Shown piece by piece: positions 34,864 through 47,222 of a DNA stretch of 64,000 bases (positions are counted from its first letter, which is position 1; each line of letters starts with the position of its first letter). Under the pieces are notes generated by a model that made no database searches, was not told the origin of the DNA, and saw only the letters and a program-made list of their open reading frames with translations. A program made the translations under genes and the position numbers. The stretch is from Paramarasmius palmivorus. Its lineage: Eukaryota; Basidiomycota; Agaricomycetes; Agaricales; Marasmiaceae. The stretch is taken from the NCBI GenBank assembly GCA_037176845.1, contig JAYKXP010000005.1, positions 124,001-188,000 of the forward strand. The letters are read 5' to 3'.

Positions 34864-35976
34864 ATGTTTACTTATCCCCAGTACCAACAGGCTCCACACC
34901 TCATTGAAGATCGCCATATGAACTGCTCAGCATGGTACCCTGAGTCGCCATCGAAGAAACATTCTCAACGACATTCTCCCCCGACCCTAAAGTCCGACTG
35001 CCATGCACAGGGGAGGTCTCAACACAGCCGAATATCTCCACACGAGTGAGTTTTCCGTTTCGTTACATGCTTTCTACTTCTCACTGTTCGACAGCTACGT
35101 AGCTGTCGGAGCAATACACGTCTTTGTCGGACCGGCGCGTATACACGGTGTCGTTCGAGAGGTGCCCATGGTCGCGTATGCCCAATGTTTCTTTGCCTTG
35201 ACCCAAAACTCATACCGAGCCTTACAGGAGGGTGGTGCGATGCTCTTGGAGCCAAGCTGATGAGTCCACTGATGGTTGCTACAGTCACTGGCAGGGTATC
35301 GCGGGGAAACGATATTGGATACCTTTATCCGTCCGACGTAGGAAGAACAATGCAAAAACAAGTGATGTTACGATCTAAACCTTGTTCTCAGGCATGCAGT
35401 ATATGACTATCGGACAGCAGCAACCAACTTGAGCCCCGAAAAACTTGTTAATGGTAGGTTTCCTCACAGGGTTGGGGTTTAAACTGACTTGGAGTCTTGC
35501 ACTAGCCCCGACTTTTCACGAAGTTCAACGCGAAGTCGCGGCGATTATTAGAGATAAGATTTTGGTTGGACATCGACTTTGGACGTTCTTATCAGTGGGT
35601 GCCTCTTCTTTGCCCTACCGCCGCGGCTCAATAATCGTAGATTATGGGACTTTCGCACCCGGCTATAAAAACACGAGATCTTGCCCTTTTCATACCTCTT
35701 CGGCGAAAGCTCAAGGCGCGAAAAGTGGTGGAACTGAATGTTCTTGTCGAGGTGTACATGGGTAGGAACCTGGAAATGATGTATGAAGACTCGGTTAGTT
35801 GACTTTGTCTTTTTACATCAACTTGAAGTACTAACACTCGGGTCACATAGCTTGAACATGCGCGTGCTGCGATGGACATGTTTCGGTCGTGTGAGGGCCT
35901 GTTTGAAAGTGTAATTGCTGAAGGATCTTGGCCGTGCAACTTGCCACCAACAACATATGCTCAATACTACACCTGA
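34864..35976 (+). CDS. REX4/ISG20-fold protein lacking catalytic acidic residues (248 aa)
   Basis: Proposed exons 34864-35045, 35095-35186, 35295-35337, 35392-35453, 35506-35594, 35641-35793 and 35851-35976 total 747 nt with every phase consistent. The C-terminal two thirds follow the RNA exonuclease 4/ISG20 domain: ETILDTFIRPTHAVYDYRTA, APTFHEVQREVAAIIRDKIL, VGHRLWTFLSIMGLSHPAIK, TRDLALF and SLEHARAAMDMF. In active members the four acids lie in LDCEMVG, GHxxxxDL and the ED of EDARA. Here the equivalent places read VGAIHVF, GHRLWTFL and EHARA, so all four DEDD positions are non-acidic. The exons around 35186-35295 and the first exon are less certain. Either an inactive paralogue with another role or an early-stage pseudogene without stops. 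Confidence 0.7.
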
Positions 35977-36152
35977 GTAGTGTATCGTGTAGTAGAGGTT
36001 TATATTAGTTTACAGCCAAGTACAGCTGTGATAGAGTAATCTTATCTTATCTTCCAAAAATGGCAATTTGCCGGAGATCGCGTCGACCTTCAGCCGGTCA
36101 TTGTTGTTTTCCTCGTCCTACCATTACCGATCCACTCAACAGCGTCTTTTCA

Positions 36153-37259
36153 ATGGCTGAAGAAAGAGAACCATCGCGACCGGTCGCCGCAGTCTCAAAC
36201 GCCAGTCAGCCAGGGACCAGCTCGGGCCCAAGTAGTCAGAAACGTTCACGAGCAATACCTGCTGAAGAGTCAGTCGTCATTTTTGAAAGCGTTTTTTTCT
36301 TCTTCGCTAATCCAACGTTTGTCAGAGAAACCATCTTGCTACCTCTGAGCGATCAAAATATGTGGTACTATCCATCTCATGGATACGACTCGGACGAGGA
36401 TGTTGAACCAGTGTCGCCTCGCGGGAATTGGGGAAACAAACATATCCCAGAGGCGAGATGGGCTAGAAGTGGGAAAATAACACCTTGGGGACCTAATATG
36501 GACGATTGGGAGGTATGAGTCGAATGCTTCAGCTAAAGAACCTTTTCTAACCAGGATCATGATTGTCAGGCTGAAGAGCGGTCGAGGAAGCGGATTAAAC
36601 TTCTTTTACCCAACAGAAGACGGTCACCTTCACCCCCAACTCTTCCTCACTTGTCTCGCACCCCGTCTCCTCCACTTATTGCGCCTTATCCCCAATCTTC
36701 TCCGCATTTATCTTACTCGTCCTTCGTAATGGACAAGGCCGCTACCCATACATTCCGATCTAGACTGTTAGATGAACTCGAACATGCGACTAATGGGCTA
36801 ATCGAAGGAGAGGCTACGATGAAAAGGGCTTTGGGAAGGCTGTGGCAAGTCATGAGTGAAGACCCTGATCAACGAAGCACCGACCCACAAGTGATCCCGA
36901 AGCGGGAAGACGAAGATGGAGATGGGGCCGCCCAAGAGGCCAACACACGAGTAGCCAATGCTCCTGACCTCACTCCACCAATACACAAATTATTTCTCGT
37001 TTCAACATACTCGAACAACAACACGATCTATGGAGAACAATCCCATTTTACGTCACCACCTCAGCAGCAGGAGAACCTAGAACGAGCAATGGCACTGCTT
37101 CGCGAGCTTCAGGACGACGGAAGGGAGTATGTAGAAAGACTACAGGAGATAAGGGAAGGATTGGGTGATGTCAGGGCACACCGAAATGGAATTTGGGATA
37201 TGGTACGAGAAAGAGCGGTGCAAGAATTGCAGGATGCTGCGTTCGCTGCGTCTGGATAA
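36153..37259 (+). CDS. Possible RXT2-like protein, coiled-coil tail (330 aa)
   Basis: Exons 36153-36268, 36326-36512 and 36570-37259 total 993 nt (start MAEEREPSR; an upstream in-frame ATG at 36061 is an alternative). A Ser-rich N-terminus leads to WYYPSHGYDSDEDVEP, then SPRGNWGNKHIPEARWARSG and TPWGPNMDDWEAEERSRKRI. The pattern of GNK, a basic/aromatic ARxxRxG, then a WE and an RKR(I/L)K stretch recalls the RXT2 N-terminal domain, a subunit of the Rpd3L deacetylase complex. I am unsure of this match. The rest is Pro-rich, then a helical region ending RERAVQELQDAAFAASG. Confidence 0.55.
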
Positions 37260-37440
37260 TAACGTGTATGATGCAGTTAACCTTTTTGAACGTGGCTCTG
37301 TCTCAGTAGTAGTGTAATATGTGTACTTGCAATCGCTCATTTTACCCCACTGAGCTCCAACACCCGGCGCTTGCGTCTTTGTGTCCTTTCTCCCAAACCC
37401 CCATCTTACTACCCTCGCAGTCACCCAGTCGTCGGGCAAA

Positions 37441-40400
37441 ATGACTCCCGACATCTCTTCTCTCAGTCTCTACGACCCAGGGCCCTTGCCAGATGTTCAA
37501 ATTAACGGAAATGGAATTCATAAAGAAGAAGCCGAGGATCGCTACATGCAGAAGCTAAAGACATATGCCAAATCCATACCGTATTCCATCGAACCTCATT
37601 CGAAAATGATGGAAATGCTTGACCTCATCATGCTGCGTATCGCACAATGCATAGAAGCAAAGGACTATGAAGTAGGGTTCTTGCAATGGGACAGCATGTT
37701 GACTTAGTGAGTTCTTGGAATTTACCGTCGCGTGCACCCCTTTGCACTGGCTAACATGTCTGCCTCAGCTGGTCAATGTTAAAGTACCCCATCCCAAAAG
37801 ACAAACGAGTAGCCCTCGCGAAAATCTACTTCCATGTCAGCGTCATACCAGGAATGCCTGCGCAAGTCATTGCCACATGCGCAGATGGCTTCAAGTTGCT
37901 CACCCAGTCCAAAAAGAAGATTAGTGTCTCCGACATGAGACTTCCCTGGAAGCCAATCCATGAAATTCTCAGCCAAGACCTCTTCCTGGACAGACGTCAG
38001 TTCGAGTACACGTACGTCCGCTCTGCCCGCTCTACTTCGGGTCATGACGCTCACACATTAAAAACATGTTCAGTCAACTATCTTGGTGTATGGGCTATAT
38101 CGCAGAGAACTCCAGGCGCTTTTTCCATCCTGCTGCAATGAATGACATGTTGTCTACCTTTGTCCCTTTGATAAATGGAACACAGTTGGATGTACGCGAC
38201 TCTAATTCCCTTTGAGCATCCTGATTACTGACAGTGGTTACAGACGATATTATCCTCCCAATACTACCTTCTTTCTTTTCTACCACTGAGCCATCCTCAG
38301 TCATATTTGCCCATGCTTTTCCGAATGTGGGAGTCCATAAACTCCTATATGTATGATGAACGCATGTTGCACTTTCTCTCAAAGTTAGCGGAGATGCATG
38401 TCTCTCCAGAAGTGAGCGACCCACGCAAGATCGCAGAGATACCAGACGATGAGGTTTCCGAGGGCGAGACGCGTCCCCAGTGGCACCATGACGAATTAAG
38501 GGGCGACTTTTGGCCGGGTCTGTACAAAGATGTCGGTATCTTTACCGAACATGAATGGAGTTTGCTAATGTGTAAATGTCTCGCATCAATGGGTGAGTAA
38601 CCCGTCGTTCTTTCCTTACACTGGGACTGAATTCCCTGCGCTAGAAATTCCATTAGCCGATGCAGGCTCGCTCACCACGGGCCCATCTGCAGATAACCAA
38701 GCAGGGTTCGAAATAGGTCGATTGCCTAAACCAACCTGGCGAATCCGTACGTGTTTCTATTCACGTGAATTTCCGTGCCGTAGACCTCATTTATTGTTCA
38801 GCATCGTTGGCAAGAATAATCGTCTATTCTATGGCTCCGGACGGCATCCCTGCACCACCTTCCAACGCTCCTACTCCCTTCTTCACTCCACTTCCTTCGG
38901 GAATGAATACACCGTCTATTCAGACTAGTACACTGAAGGACTACCTCTCCGCGCCGTTGGGGAAAGGAGTCCATACAAATCGAAAGACATATATCGCCGG
39001 TTCACGAGCATTGGACTCACTCATCCGGTTCATTGCATCCATACAAGACTTTTTCCATGTCTCTAATTCTGGAGCATGGACGACTGATGTACGTGAAAAG
39101 TCTTGTTGCATTCTCTAGTTTATTGCTCATCTTTAAACAGCTGAGTGCATTCATCAAGTACATCGTCTACGATTTTAACAAAAGTAAGCGTGTCGTTTGA
39201 TCGTTCCCTCCCCTCTATTCATGTCTGGTTATAGGATGGCATGAAGAACGGCAGCCAGAGTGCGAGACGCCCACGGTAGGCCTATGTCAGAATTGCGGAC
39301 CTTGTTCTTATCTAAGTTTCTATTAGAATCGTCGACTGACGAGGGCTATGAGACGTGAGCTAGTGAAATCATTGCGGACGGTCTGCCTTCTTGCAATGTT
39401 CTCACAGGATTCGACCACTGTGTCGAATATTCAAAGTTGCCTGAAATCGATGAGTGTAATGGAACCTGACCTTATCTTGATTCCTATACTTGAGCGAGCT
39501 GTGCCTTCTCTAGAAGCTCTTGTTGAGGTGAGTGACATTATATCTGCGCTATAATTACTTTACTGAGTCTTTATTCACAGACACAGTAAGTGAAGTCACT
39601 ACGGTGTGATTGTCTCTCTGATGGGGTTCGTAGGCGCACCATAGCGGTTATCAAAGCATTGGGTATGTACATCGTTTGTGCACTGTGGAGTTTCCGGTAT
39701 TCACACTCTGCACGTAGGTGCCGTTGCACCTGCGTTGGTCTCCCGAGAGGTTTATTATGGCGGAGCGAAACATCTGGTCCCTATCTTGGAACTGCTAATT
39801 CCTGGTATTGATTTGGTACGTCTAATTTGGCTTGGTTGATGCGCTTCTGAACGCTGTGGCAGAATGATCCATCCAAAACGGTACGTCTTCGAGTTAGACT
39901 TCAAGAGGCCTCTACCAACCATCCCAAAGCTTTGCACGACAGCCTTCCTTGTAGAAATCTCCCAATATATCAAATTTGGTGACCTCAGCAATGGGGAGGA
40001 TCGTATGCAAAGTGATCAAGATTCACCACCCACCAAAAGATCAGAGTTCCGGCTGCCTTCGTTCTCCCTTGAAGCCGACGGATTTGGGTATAGTGCAGAC
40101 ACCACAGAGGAGAAGCTAACCGAAGAGGAGGAAGACATGTTACTACGGGTAAGCGGGCGATCAACCTACATACCATTACTTAAAACTGAGAAATATTAGG
40201 ACACGACGGCATCATTCGCGGACTGGGTCACTAACTTCATACGCAGAGTGATACAATTGATGGAAAATCTTCCTGAGGAAGGTCCCGATGGATCTTCAGG
40301 TGGTGCAACAGAAAGTCTGTATACTTTCTCCCATATTTTTCACCGTCTAATTAGAATTCCTACAGTTCAAGTTGTCAATGCAGTTGCAGGGGCATGCAAT

Positions 40401-43400
40401 CAAATCTGTGTTCATCTGTCAGAACCACTCTACGACTTGGTCCTCAACATGGTGTACGACTATGCAAGCACCAACGTGAGGTCCAATGCTGTTCGCGCGA
40501 TACACCAACTCGTTGAATGTATTGCGAATGCAAATCCAGAAAAGACTCTATCTAGGTTCCTTCCTTTCTGCGAGAGAAACATTAGGGTGGAATTGGAGAA
40601 CGGTGCTAGTTCATTGAGGACGACTTCCTCCAGTAGACCGATACCCTCAGACGCAACGTTACATTGGAGTGAGTGTTTGACGCATAAACTCGTTACATGT
40701 GCTCATGATAATTCTCAAGACCTTGCAATTCTCCGAGGCACTGTTTACAAGTGAGGATGTCTTTCTAGCTCGATAGTCTTCAGAAAACTGACTTATATTG
40801 CAATCAGCGATGGTCGCGCTGTAAGTACTGCCAACGGATTATCAGATGGGCATTATCTTACCAATGAGATTACCAGGTACTGAAACATAAGGATACCTTC
40901 CTTTCACTCCTCAAACTTCTGCATGCCAAAACCTTCTCAAAACGCGGATACTCTTGGACTGGCAAACTCTTATCCAGCATGCTGTTAACCCTGACCCATA
41001 CCTATCCGCTGGAGAACAAGTTCGCTAATCCTGATGAATGGGACAGTGAAGGTGTGTTATTTTGATCCGATCTGGAAACAGTTTTTGATATCGTCTGTTA
41101 GAGTTTCGATGGAATCACCATCAGCACTGGGGTAAATTATATGCCCCGGATGAAGTCGTAGTTAGTGGGCGTGTGTTCGCGTCTTGTGAAGAAATCTCAT
41201 TTCTGTACCTCTAGATCTCATGGCACGTACCCAATGACGAGGAAATCGACTTTGCCATTCAAATATTCCGGGAACTGGTGGAACCAACCCTTCGTCTACT
41301 CGAGAAGCTCCTACAGTCAGGTTAGTGTTCTGTTACGGCTTGTTCAAGTGGACTCAATTTTTTGTATAGGTGTGGTGAGGGATGGGGACTGGCGGAATGA
41401 TTTTTGTCGGTAAGTGTTATTGCGTGGAAGACCGACATGAGGCCAGGATTCAACCTTCTCCTCAGGCATTTGAGCTTGGTTCGCAACGCATTTTCGGGTG
41501 TCCCGACCATGTTGAAAGAGTATATTTCATCTGATGAAGCCTATGCTACGGCTCAAACCAGTGATATTCTGTAGGTCTCCTTGCCACTAGTAGAAGACTC
41601 GTACTAAAAACTCTGATTTAGGGACGAAATTCCAGAAATGATTGCGAGTCTTGAGCCACTGAACGCAGGCTTCTGCCTTACGGATCCTCAAGACGAACGC
41701 TACCGTTACATGTCTTCACTGAAGAAACGCTTCGGACAATTCCTTCATGAAGCCTCTGTCTCATTGCGGCAACAAGGAGAAGAGAACACAGTGGATGCTG
41801 TGCAGATGCTGGTGTGTCTCGACAAGAGTAACAGCCAGTTCGGTCGTTGACAAACCTCTTTCAGCTGCGATCTATCAAGACGTACATGTTAGAGTATGGC
41901 GACAGTCGAGACGGGTGAGTCTCCTTCCATTGAGATATTTCTTATCTAATGTATCTGGTAGCTACTATGTAAACCAGGATCAATACACATCGGCCAAGAA
42001 CGTAGCACGGCAGTATGCTCGGCAGAAAGTATGGCCACGTGCCGTGTATGTACGAAGAGCACGGTACGAGTCGACTTGTGCCACCGCGATAATTCACTGA
42101 ATTGGTTGAATTCAAGTTACTACCATTCTGCGCGCCTTCGCTGGAACTCGATTGAGCGTCGTCGCGGTGCTCTGGAGGACAGCCTTATCGATGACATCAC
42201 CGAATGGTCTATGTGGCATTACGCAATAATCCGAATGTGAGTTTCCTGAGGCACTCGCTTAATTTGTGATTCTAACCAAATCAACACACAGTGCTAGTCA
42301 GACTTTGCTGGAGAACATATGCGCGGTATGCAGTTAACCTTTCTTCACCAAGTAAATATGCCCATCATGCTTCAGGAATACGATGGAGTGAGGCGTCGGG
42401 CTCTTCCGCTGCTCTATTCCGCGCTTGAACAACGAAAGCCGGTCGACGACGATCGTATGAAGGGTGCTCTATGGACACTCAACCTACCGTCCTTCGGAAA
42501 ATATGCGGTTTCCGGCAAGTTTGATTACTTATCCAACTCGGTTACCTTCTGACCGTCATGCTTCAGAGCCCAGACTTGCCACTGACCTTTTTGTGAAGCT
42601 TTTGGGGTGCCAGCACAACGAGAAGGTAGGATAAATTGCGACCTCTTGAATGAAAACCTTTCAAAGACCTTTTCTACAGCCGTCGATCCAGAATTGTGTT
42701 TCAGTTGTTTCCGACACTTGTAAGCCGCCTCTGAAATACTCATAGAGTTACTAAATTTTGGATAGGTCTTGGGGCCTTTACGGAACCCAACTATCTCGTA
42801 TACGATATACAGGCGCCAACGGTAGACAAGACTGTACAAGACATCTTATTGAGCGTTGGAGCCAACGCAAAGGATCGTGCTCTAATTGAAAAATGTCGGC
42901 ATAATCGTATTTTCCGCATTCGTTCTTTGAATGAAGCAGCCGAGAAAACGGTTCGTGAAAGCCATGCGTTTCGCCTGTTCACCGGGTTGAATATTCTACG
43001 TTACATCGCAGACTACAGAAATAATGAAGATTGGCAAATCTCCGAACACTCATTGGCGTTACTGTATCGTGGCTTTACGATGTCTGAGGACTCTTACCAG
43101 GCGAGATCAGCCGATCACACCTTCACAAATCTCATACTTCTTGGAGAGAGTACACGACAGCCATCCCACAATTGTATGTGATTCAATACTCGCACGATTA
43201 TTTAAACTCACGTCGCGTTACTAGCGCTATGTATGTGTGCCAGCTCAGCCTAATCACTTTGATCGTTAACTTGGTTACCTAGTATGCGCAACGCGCTGTG
43301 ATGAAGAGTACACGAAACATTAAATTGCGCAGCTACTGCCCCGACCCAGGCGACCTGTATAAGGGCAAAAATTACAACCCATTACGTGTCAAAGTCGCTA

Positions 43401-46092
43401 TAACTCCATCGCACGCGGAGACGCAACGCTATCTCAATGCTTACAAGGTTGCAGTCAATGTAATGAACGTGCCAAATGATCAGTGAGTTCTGTCATGAAC
43501 GATATGTGACTGCCGCTTACTGTTCTCTACACTAGGCTCTACCTTGATAAAAACCCTCAAGGATGGTGTGCATGGAGCGAATTTTTCAGTCTATATCGTG
43601 CCCCTCACCCGAAGCGCTCAACGTTCTTATGGGAAAAAGCCAGTGAAGATGCTATAGAAACTGCGCGAAAGATGACTACCGACCCGTCGTTTTGGAAAAA
43701 GCTAGCAAGCTACCTCTCGGAAGAGACACATGACACTACCATGACTCAGGACAATGTGTCTTGCGTCAAGTCGATCTGTGAGTCGAGCGGCAGTGTGTAG
43801 CTACGTGATTGATATTGATTCTGCATAGTCCAGCTCCTGGAGGATGCGCCCCTTGAAGCTTTACGACCGAAGATGGAATCTCTCCTGGCTGACAAGGAAC
43901 CGGACAAGCAGCGCGCAGCTGCAGAGCTGCTCGCGGGTGTCATTGGAGGTAAAACAAAAACACTCGTTCATGTGTCGCGGCTCATCTCGTTGCCCAGGGT
44001 CCAAGCACTGGCCCTTAGAGAAGCAGAAGACGCTCTGGAAATGGTACCAGCCTTTTATCACGAAAATCTTTGGCACCAACCTGAGGAGTGACAACGTGAC
44101 CATTTGGACATCCTTCCTTGAGGTAGGCGCGTTATAACACGATTGGGGATGATACTGATGATCCATAATTGCACACCAGTACCTCTTCTATAACAAGGAT
44201 CCTCGGCGGATACAGCCACTGCTCGACCATATATTAGACATGTACCGGTCTCTGGACTACAACACCGAACTGTCTTTCGATGCCATCAAAGTCTTGTCTT
44301 TGTTCAGAGCCTGTTACGAACAACTCGGCTGGAAATTCAATGCTTGGGTCGACGAAATGGCAGAGCAGTGTTGGGGCAAGATAAATACGGAACATGAAGA
44401 TGTAGGTTTTCTTGCTTGAGCGCGGATTCATTTCTCATAAACATAGGTGCGGGCATATATCGCGGAAATGCTAGCTTTTGGTGACAAGATCAAGGTGAGC
44501 AGATTTCCTACTTATTGTCTATCTGGGCGCGTCTAAAGATTTCTGTACAGTGGCAACCGCACCCATCGATCCCAAACACTGAATCTTTTGTCAAAGAGTG
44601 TCGTCTCGCAACTCCTAACTTTGACATCATGGGAATGCGTGGGACATATCACAAGCAGAAAGTTGCCGAGCTGGTCAGCAACTTCAAAGCATGGTCCAAA
44701 CTCCGAGTGCCAGGTGTCAGGGCGTTCCAGTCTGATTATGACAGGGCTGGTATTACAATCTGCAAATGGTAAGGCCTTTCATTCTGTCGGGATGAATATT
44801 GACTCGATTTTGTTCAGGTTGTTCCAATCCTTGCACGATACAAATGCCATCTCCGTGAGTTAATATTCTTGGATTAATGAACGGATTGGATCTGAAAGAC
44901 GCTGCCCACAGGTCTTTGACTACATCTTACCTTTAATGGTATGTTCGGTGGAAGTCTCTAGTATCACATATAACCTCCTTTTTAGCCCGAACTTTTCCGC
45001 TTTACGGACCTCAGCGACAACGACGACCTATCCTACCGCGCAAACCTCCGTAAGTAAACAGGCCTTTCGGCGGCCTTTAGCGACTCACGGAATGTCATAG
45101 TCCTCGTGCGAATGTGTGGTGTCAGCCCTCCTAGGTCTCTCATTAGTCCTTTGCTCGATGCAATCTTCGATACAATACAGTCTTCCCCGGTGAGTTGCGG
45201 CTCCGATCACCAGGTTCTTGTTTCTGATTAAGAGGGCGCAGTCATGGAGGATTCGGTTGAAAGCTTTACCACTTGTACAGAGTGAGAGGTTTCGTGCTTG
45301 CTGACTGCTCGTTACTGACAAGGTCATAGTCTTCTATTTCCGACAGTTCTTCCTGATTAGCGAAATAAAGATTACGGAGATACTAGAGGTCCGCCTTGGT
45401 GTGCATTACTGTTTATCCTTGCTCATGCAATGTGCTGCTTGCAGGTTGTTTGCAAGTGTCTCGATGACGAAGTGGTCGAAGTTCGTGAGATGGCTGCAAC
45501 GTAGGTGCTTTTTTTTTTGCTCAGGTTGAGAAACTCACGTGTCGTCGGCACAGTACCCTTTCAGGAATCCTTCGCTTGTCCCCCCGGAGTAGTGTGTTAA
45601 CGTTGAAGGTGAGCATCTGGTATCCAGGTCAAAGCATCGCTTCACCGTATCCCCAGAAACGTTTCGTTCGCTTGGCGAAGAACAGTCATATTCCGGATCG
45701 TCAAGACCCCTTGTACAATAGATCCCTCCGCCAGCGGCACGCTGCTATCCTCGGAATTTGCGCACTCGTGGAAAGCTACCCGTACACGGTTGAGAAGTGG
45801 ATGCCGGACCTGCTCACCAACGTGTTGGCAGAGTATACTTATGATCCTGTGGGTTCTCAAGCTTCTGGCCTTGAGATTCGATCTGATCTTGTTATTAGAT
45901 ACCGATTTCCACGACAGTCAGAAAATGTGCTAGGAACTTTAAGAAGACTCACCAAGACACCTGGCACGAAGACAGTAAACGATTTGACGATTCTCAACTG
46001 GCTGCCCTTTCCACTCTCCTCACGGGTTCATCCTATTGTGAGTTTTTCACTTGCAGGCGAGGACACGGCCTAACCTTGATCCAGATGCTTAA
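37441..46092 (+). CDS. BLM10: Blm10/PSME4 (PA200) proteasome activator
   Basis: A complete HEAT-repeat giant of roughly 1,950-2,000 residues over about 50 exons; I followed the frame from MTPDISSLSLYD to the stop. The mid region holds WKPIHEILSQDLFLDRRQFE, GYIAENSRRFFH and LETQRTIAVIKALGAVAPAL; later NDPSKTLCTTAFL, HPTIRYYAQRAVMKSTRN and QGWCAWSEFF. The C-terminal domain (DUF3437) reads TTLSGILRLSPRSSVLTLK, RHAAILGICALVESYPYTVE and ends SSYYA. That last Y-Y-A is the HbYX motif by which Blm10 docks in 20S proteasome alpha pockets. It is split: the final exon (46085-46092) has only eight bases. Micro-exons of 5 nt (39581-39585) and 6 nt (43225-43230), a 37 nt intron (43064-43100) and a GC-AG intron (42515-42566) are needed to keep the frame. 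Confidence 0.95.
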
Positions 46093-46234
46093 TGACAAGG
46101 ACTATATCTTTCTGTAATGTACCGGACATCTTATATATGTAATGCTTATTGCTTGCTTGCGTAGACTGCTTTCGTTAATACAAATGTAGAAAACAAAGAA
46201 TCGATGACTTATATAACACAGCTCGAGGAAATAT

Positions 46235-47105
46235 CTAAGCTTCGGTACGAAGAGGCGAAGGCGAGTAGTGTAAAGAAGAAGAAGACTGTCTTCGACTCTC
46301 TGGGGACTTTACCAATGGCAGTATGGCGGGGACCGTTGTCTCCTGCCCATCAGCGGTCCCTGAACGAACCCCTGCTTCAGAGATGTGATCTATCGGTGCA
46401 TTTCGGTTCTGGTAGCCGGACTTGACACGGTTGTTGGAGACAGACTCTCTATAACCACCTTTAGTCAAATGAGCCGCCACATAACAGACAGAAAGCACCA
46501 ACCTAATTTCTGCGATAAGATCATCGATAGAGTACCAAGCAACCGAGCTATATGCTATCCCCCTCCACCAGCCCATGAGGTCTGCTGGTCCTACATAGGC
46601 GTGGCAATGTAAATGGTCCGTGACGGGTATCCTGTTATCTTTGAAAGGCGGGGTAATGAATCCGACGTGGAATTGTCTTTTCGCATCGGTAGTACTCGTT
46701 GAAGCAGAACTTGCATCGACATGGGATGAAAGAAGCCGAAGAGCGATGTTTCTGATGTTCACCAGCAGGGGAAGGTCGGTAGAGGACTGTACGGTGCCAT
46801 CTGATGAGATGTAAGCAAGTGAACATTAACGCAGTAGCTTACGAGGGTGTAGATAGATGGTACATGCAAGCTGGGTGTCAAATCGTCGTCAGCGAAGAGA
46901 ACAGATAGGCAATCAACGCAGCGTACTTGAGAGCGATGATAATGTGGCCACTTGAGGAAACTGGGTTTGCTTGCTCAACATACGCGGTGAGCGACTGATC
47001 TCGCCAAAGAATTTTTGTTTCTGGCGAGTCGTTCGCGTTCGTCGAAGCTGAAGCCACAATTGAGCACAGAGGACAGCCTGGTCGAGGAGAGAAGTCTGTC
47101 GACAT
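46235..47105 (-). CDS. HIT-family (histidine triad) protein (234 aa)
   Basis: Exons 46927-47105, 46843-46870, 46503-46786 and 46235-46448 (705 nt). The HIT fold is visible: CPLCSIVASAS, a strand ILWRDQSLTAYVEQANPVSS, GHIIIALNLHVPSIYTL, then DLPLLVNIRNIALRLL, and the triad HLHCHAY (His-x-His-x-His). Such proteins are nucleotidyl hydrolases or transferases of the HINT/aprataxin type; the substrate cannot be told. The extra C-terminal ~75 residues (ESVSNNRVKSGYQNRN onward) are low complexity. The gene converges on Blm10 (143 bases between stops) and diverges from the translin-associated gene across 117 bases. Confidence 0.85.
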
Positions 47106-47222
47106 GGTAGTACTGTTGAATGAGCTAGAAACTAGTTCTTGGCTAGTTCTATTCGGTCAATGCCCTGGTACCAATCCTTTTTGAACTCTTACCTCACCAT
47201 CCAAAGAAGTCAACTCCCTTCA
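47106..47222. promoter_or_regulatory. 117 bp bidirectional promoter, HIT and TRAX genes
   Basis: Two divergent start codons lie 117 bases apart, with an alternative upstream ATG for the plus-strand gene at 47160. No TATA box is seen. Confidence 0.5.

Noticed and set aside
35095..35260. Open frame ending EGGAMLLEPS that recalls the ALLEP motif of translation factor EF-G
   Set aside because: Only a few residues agree, the frame stops at once, and the surrounding exons clearly follow the REX4/ISG20 domain instead.
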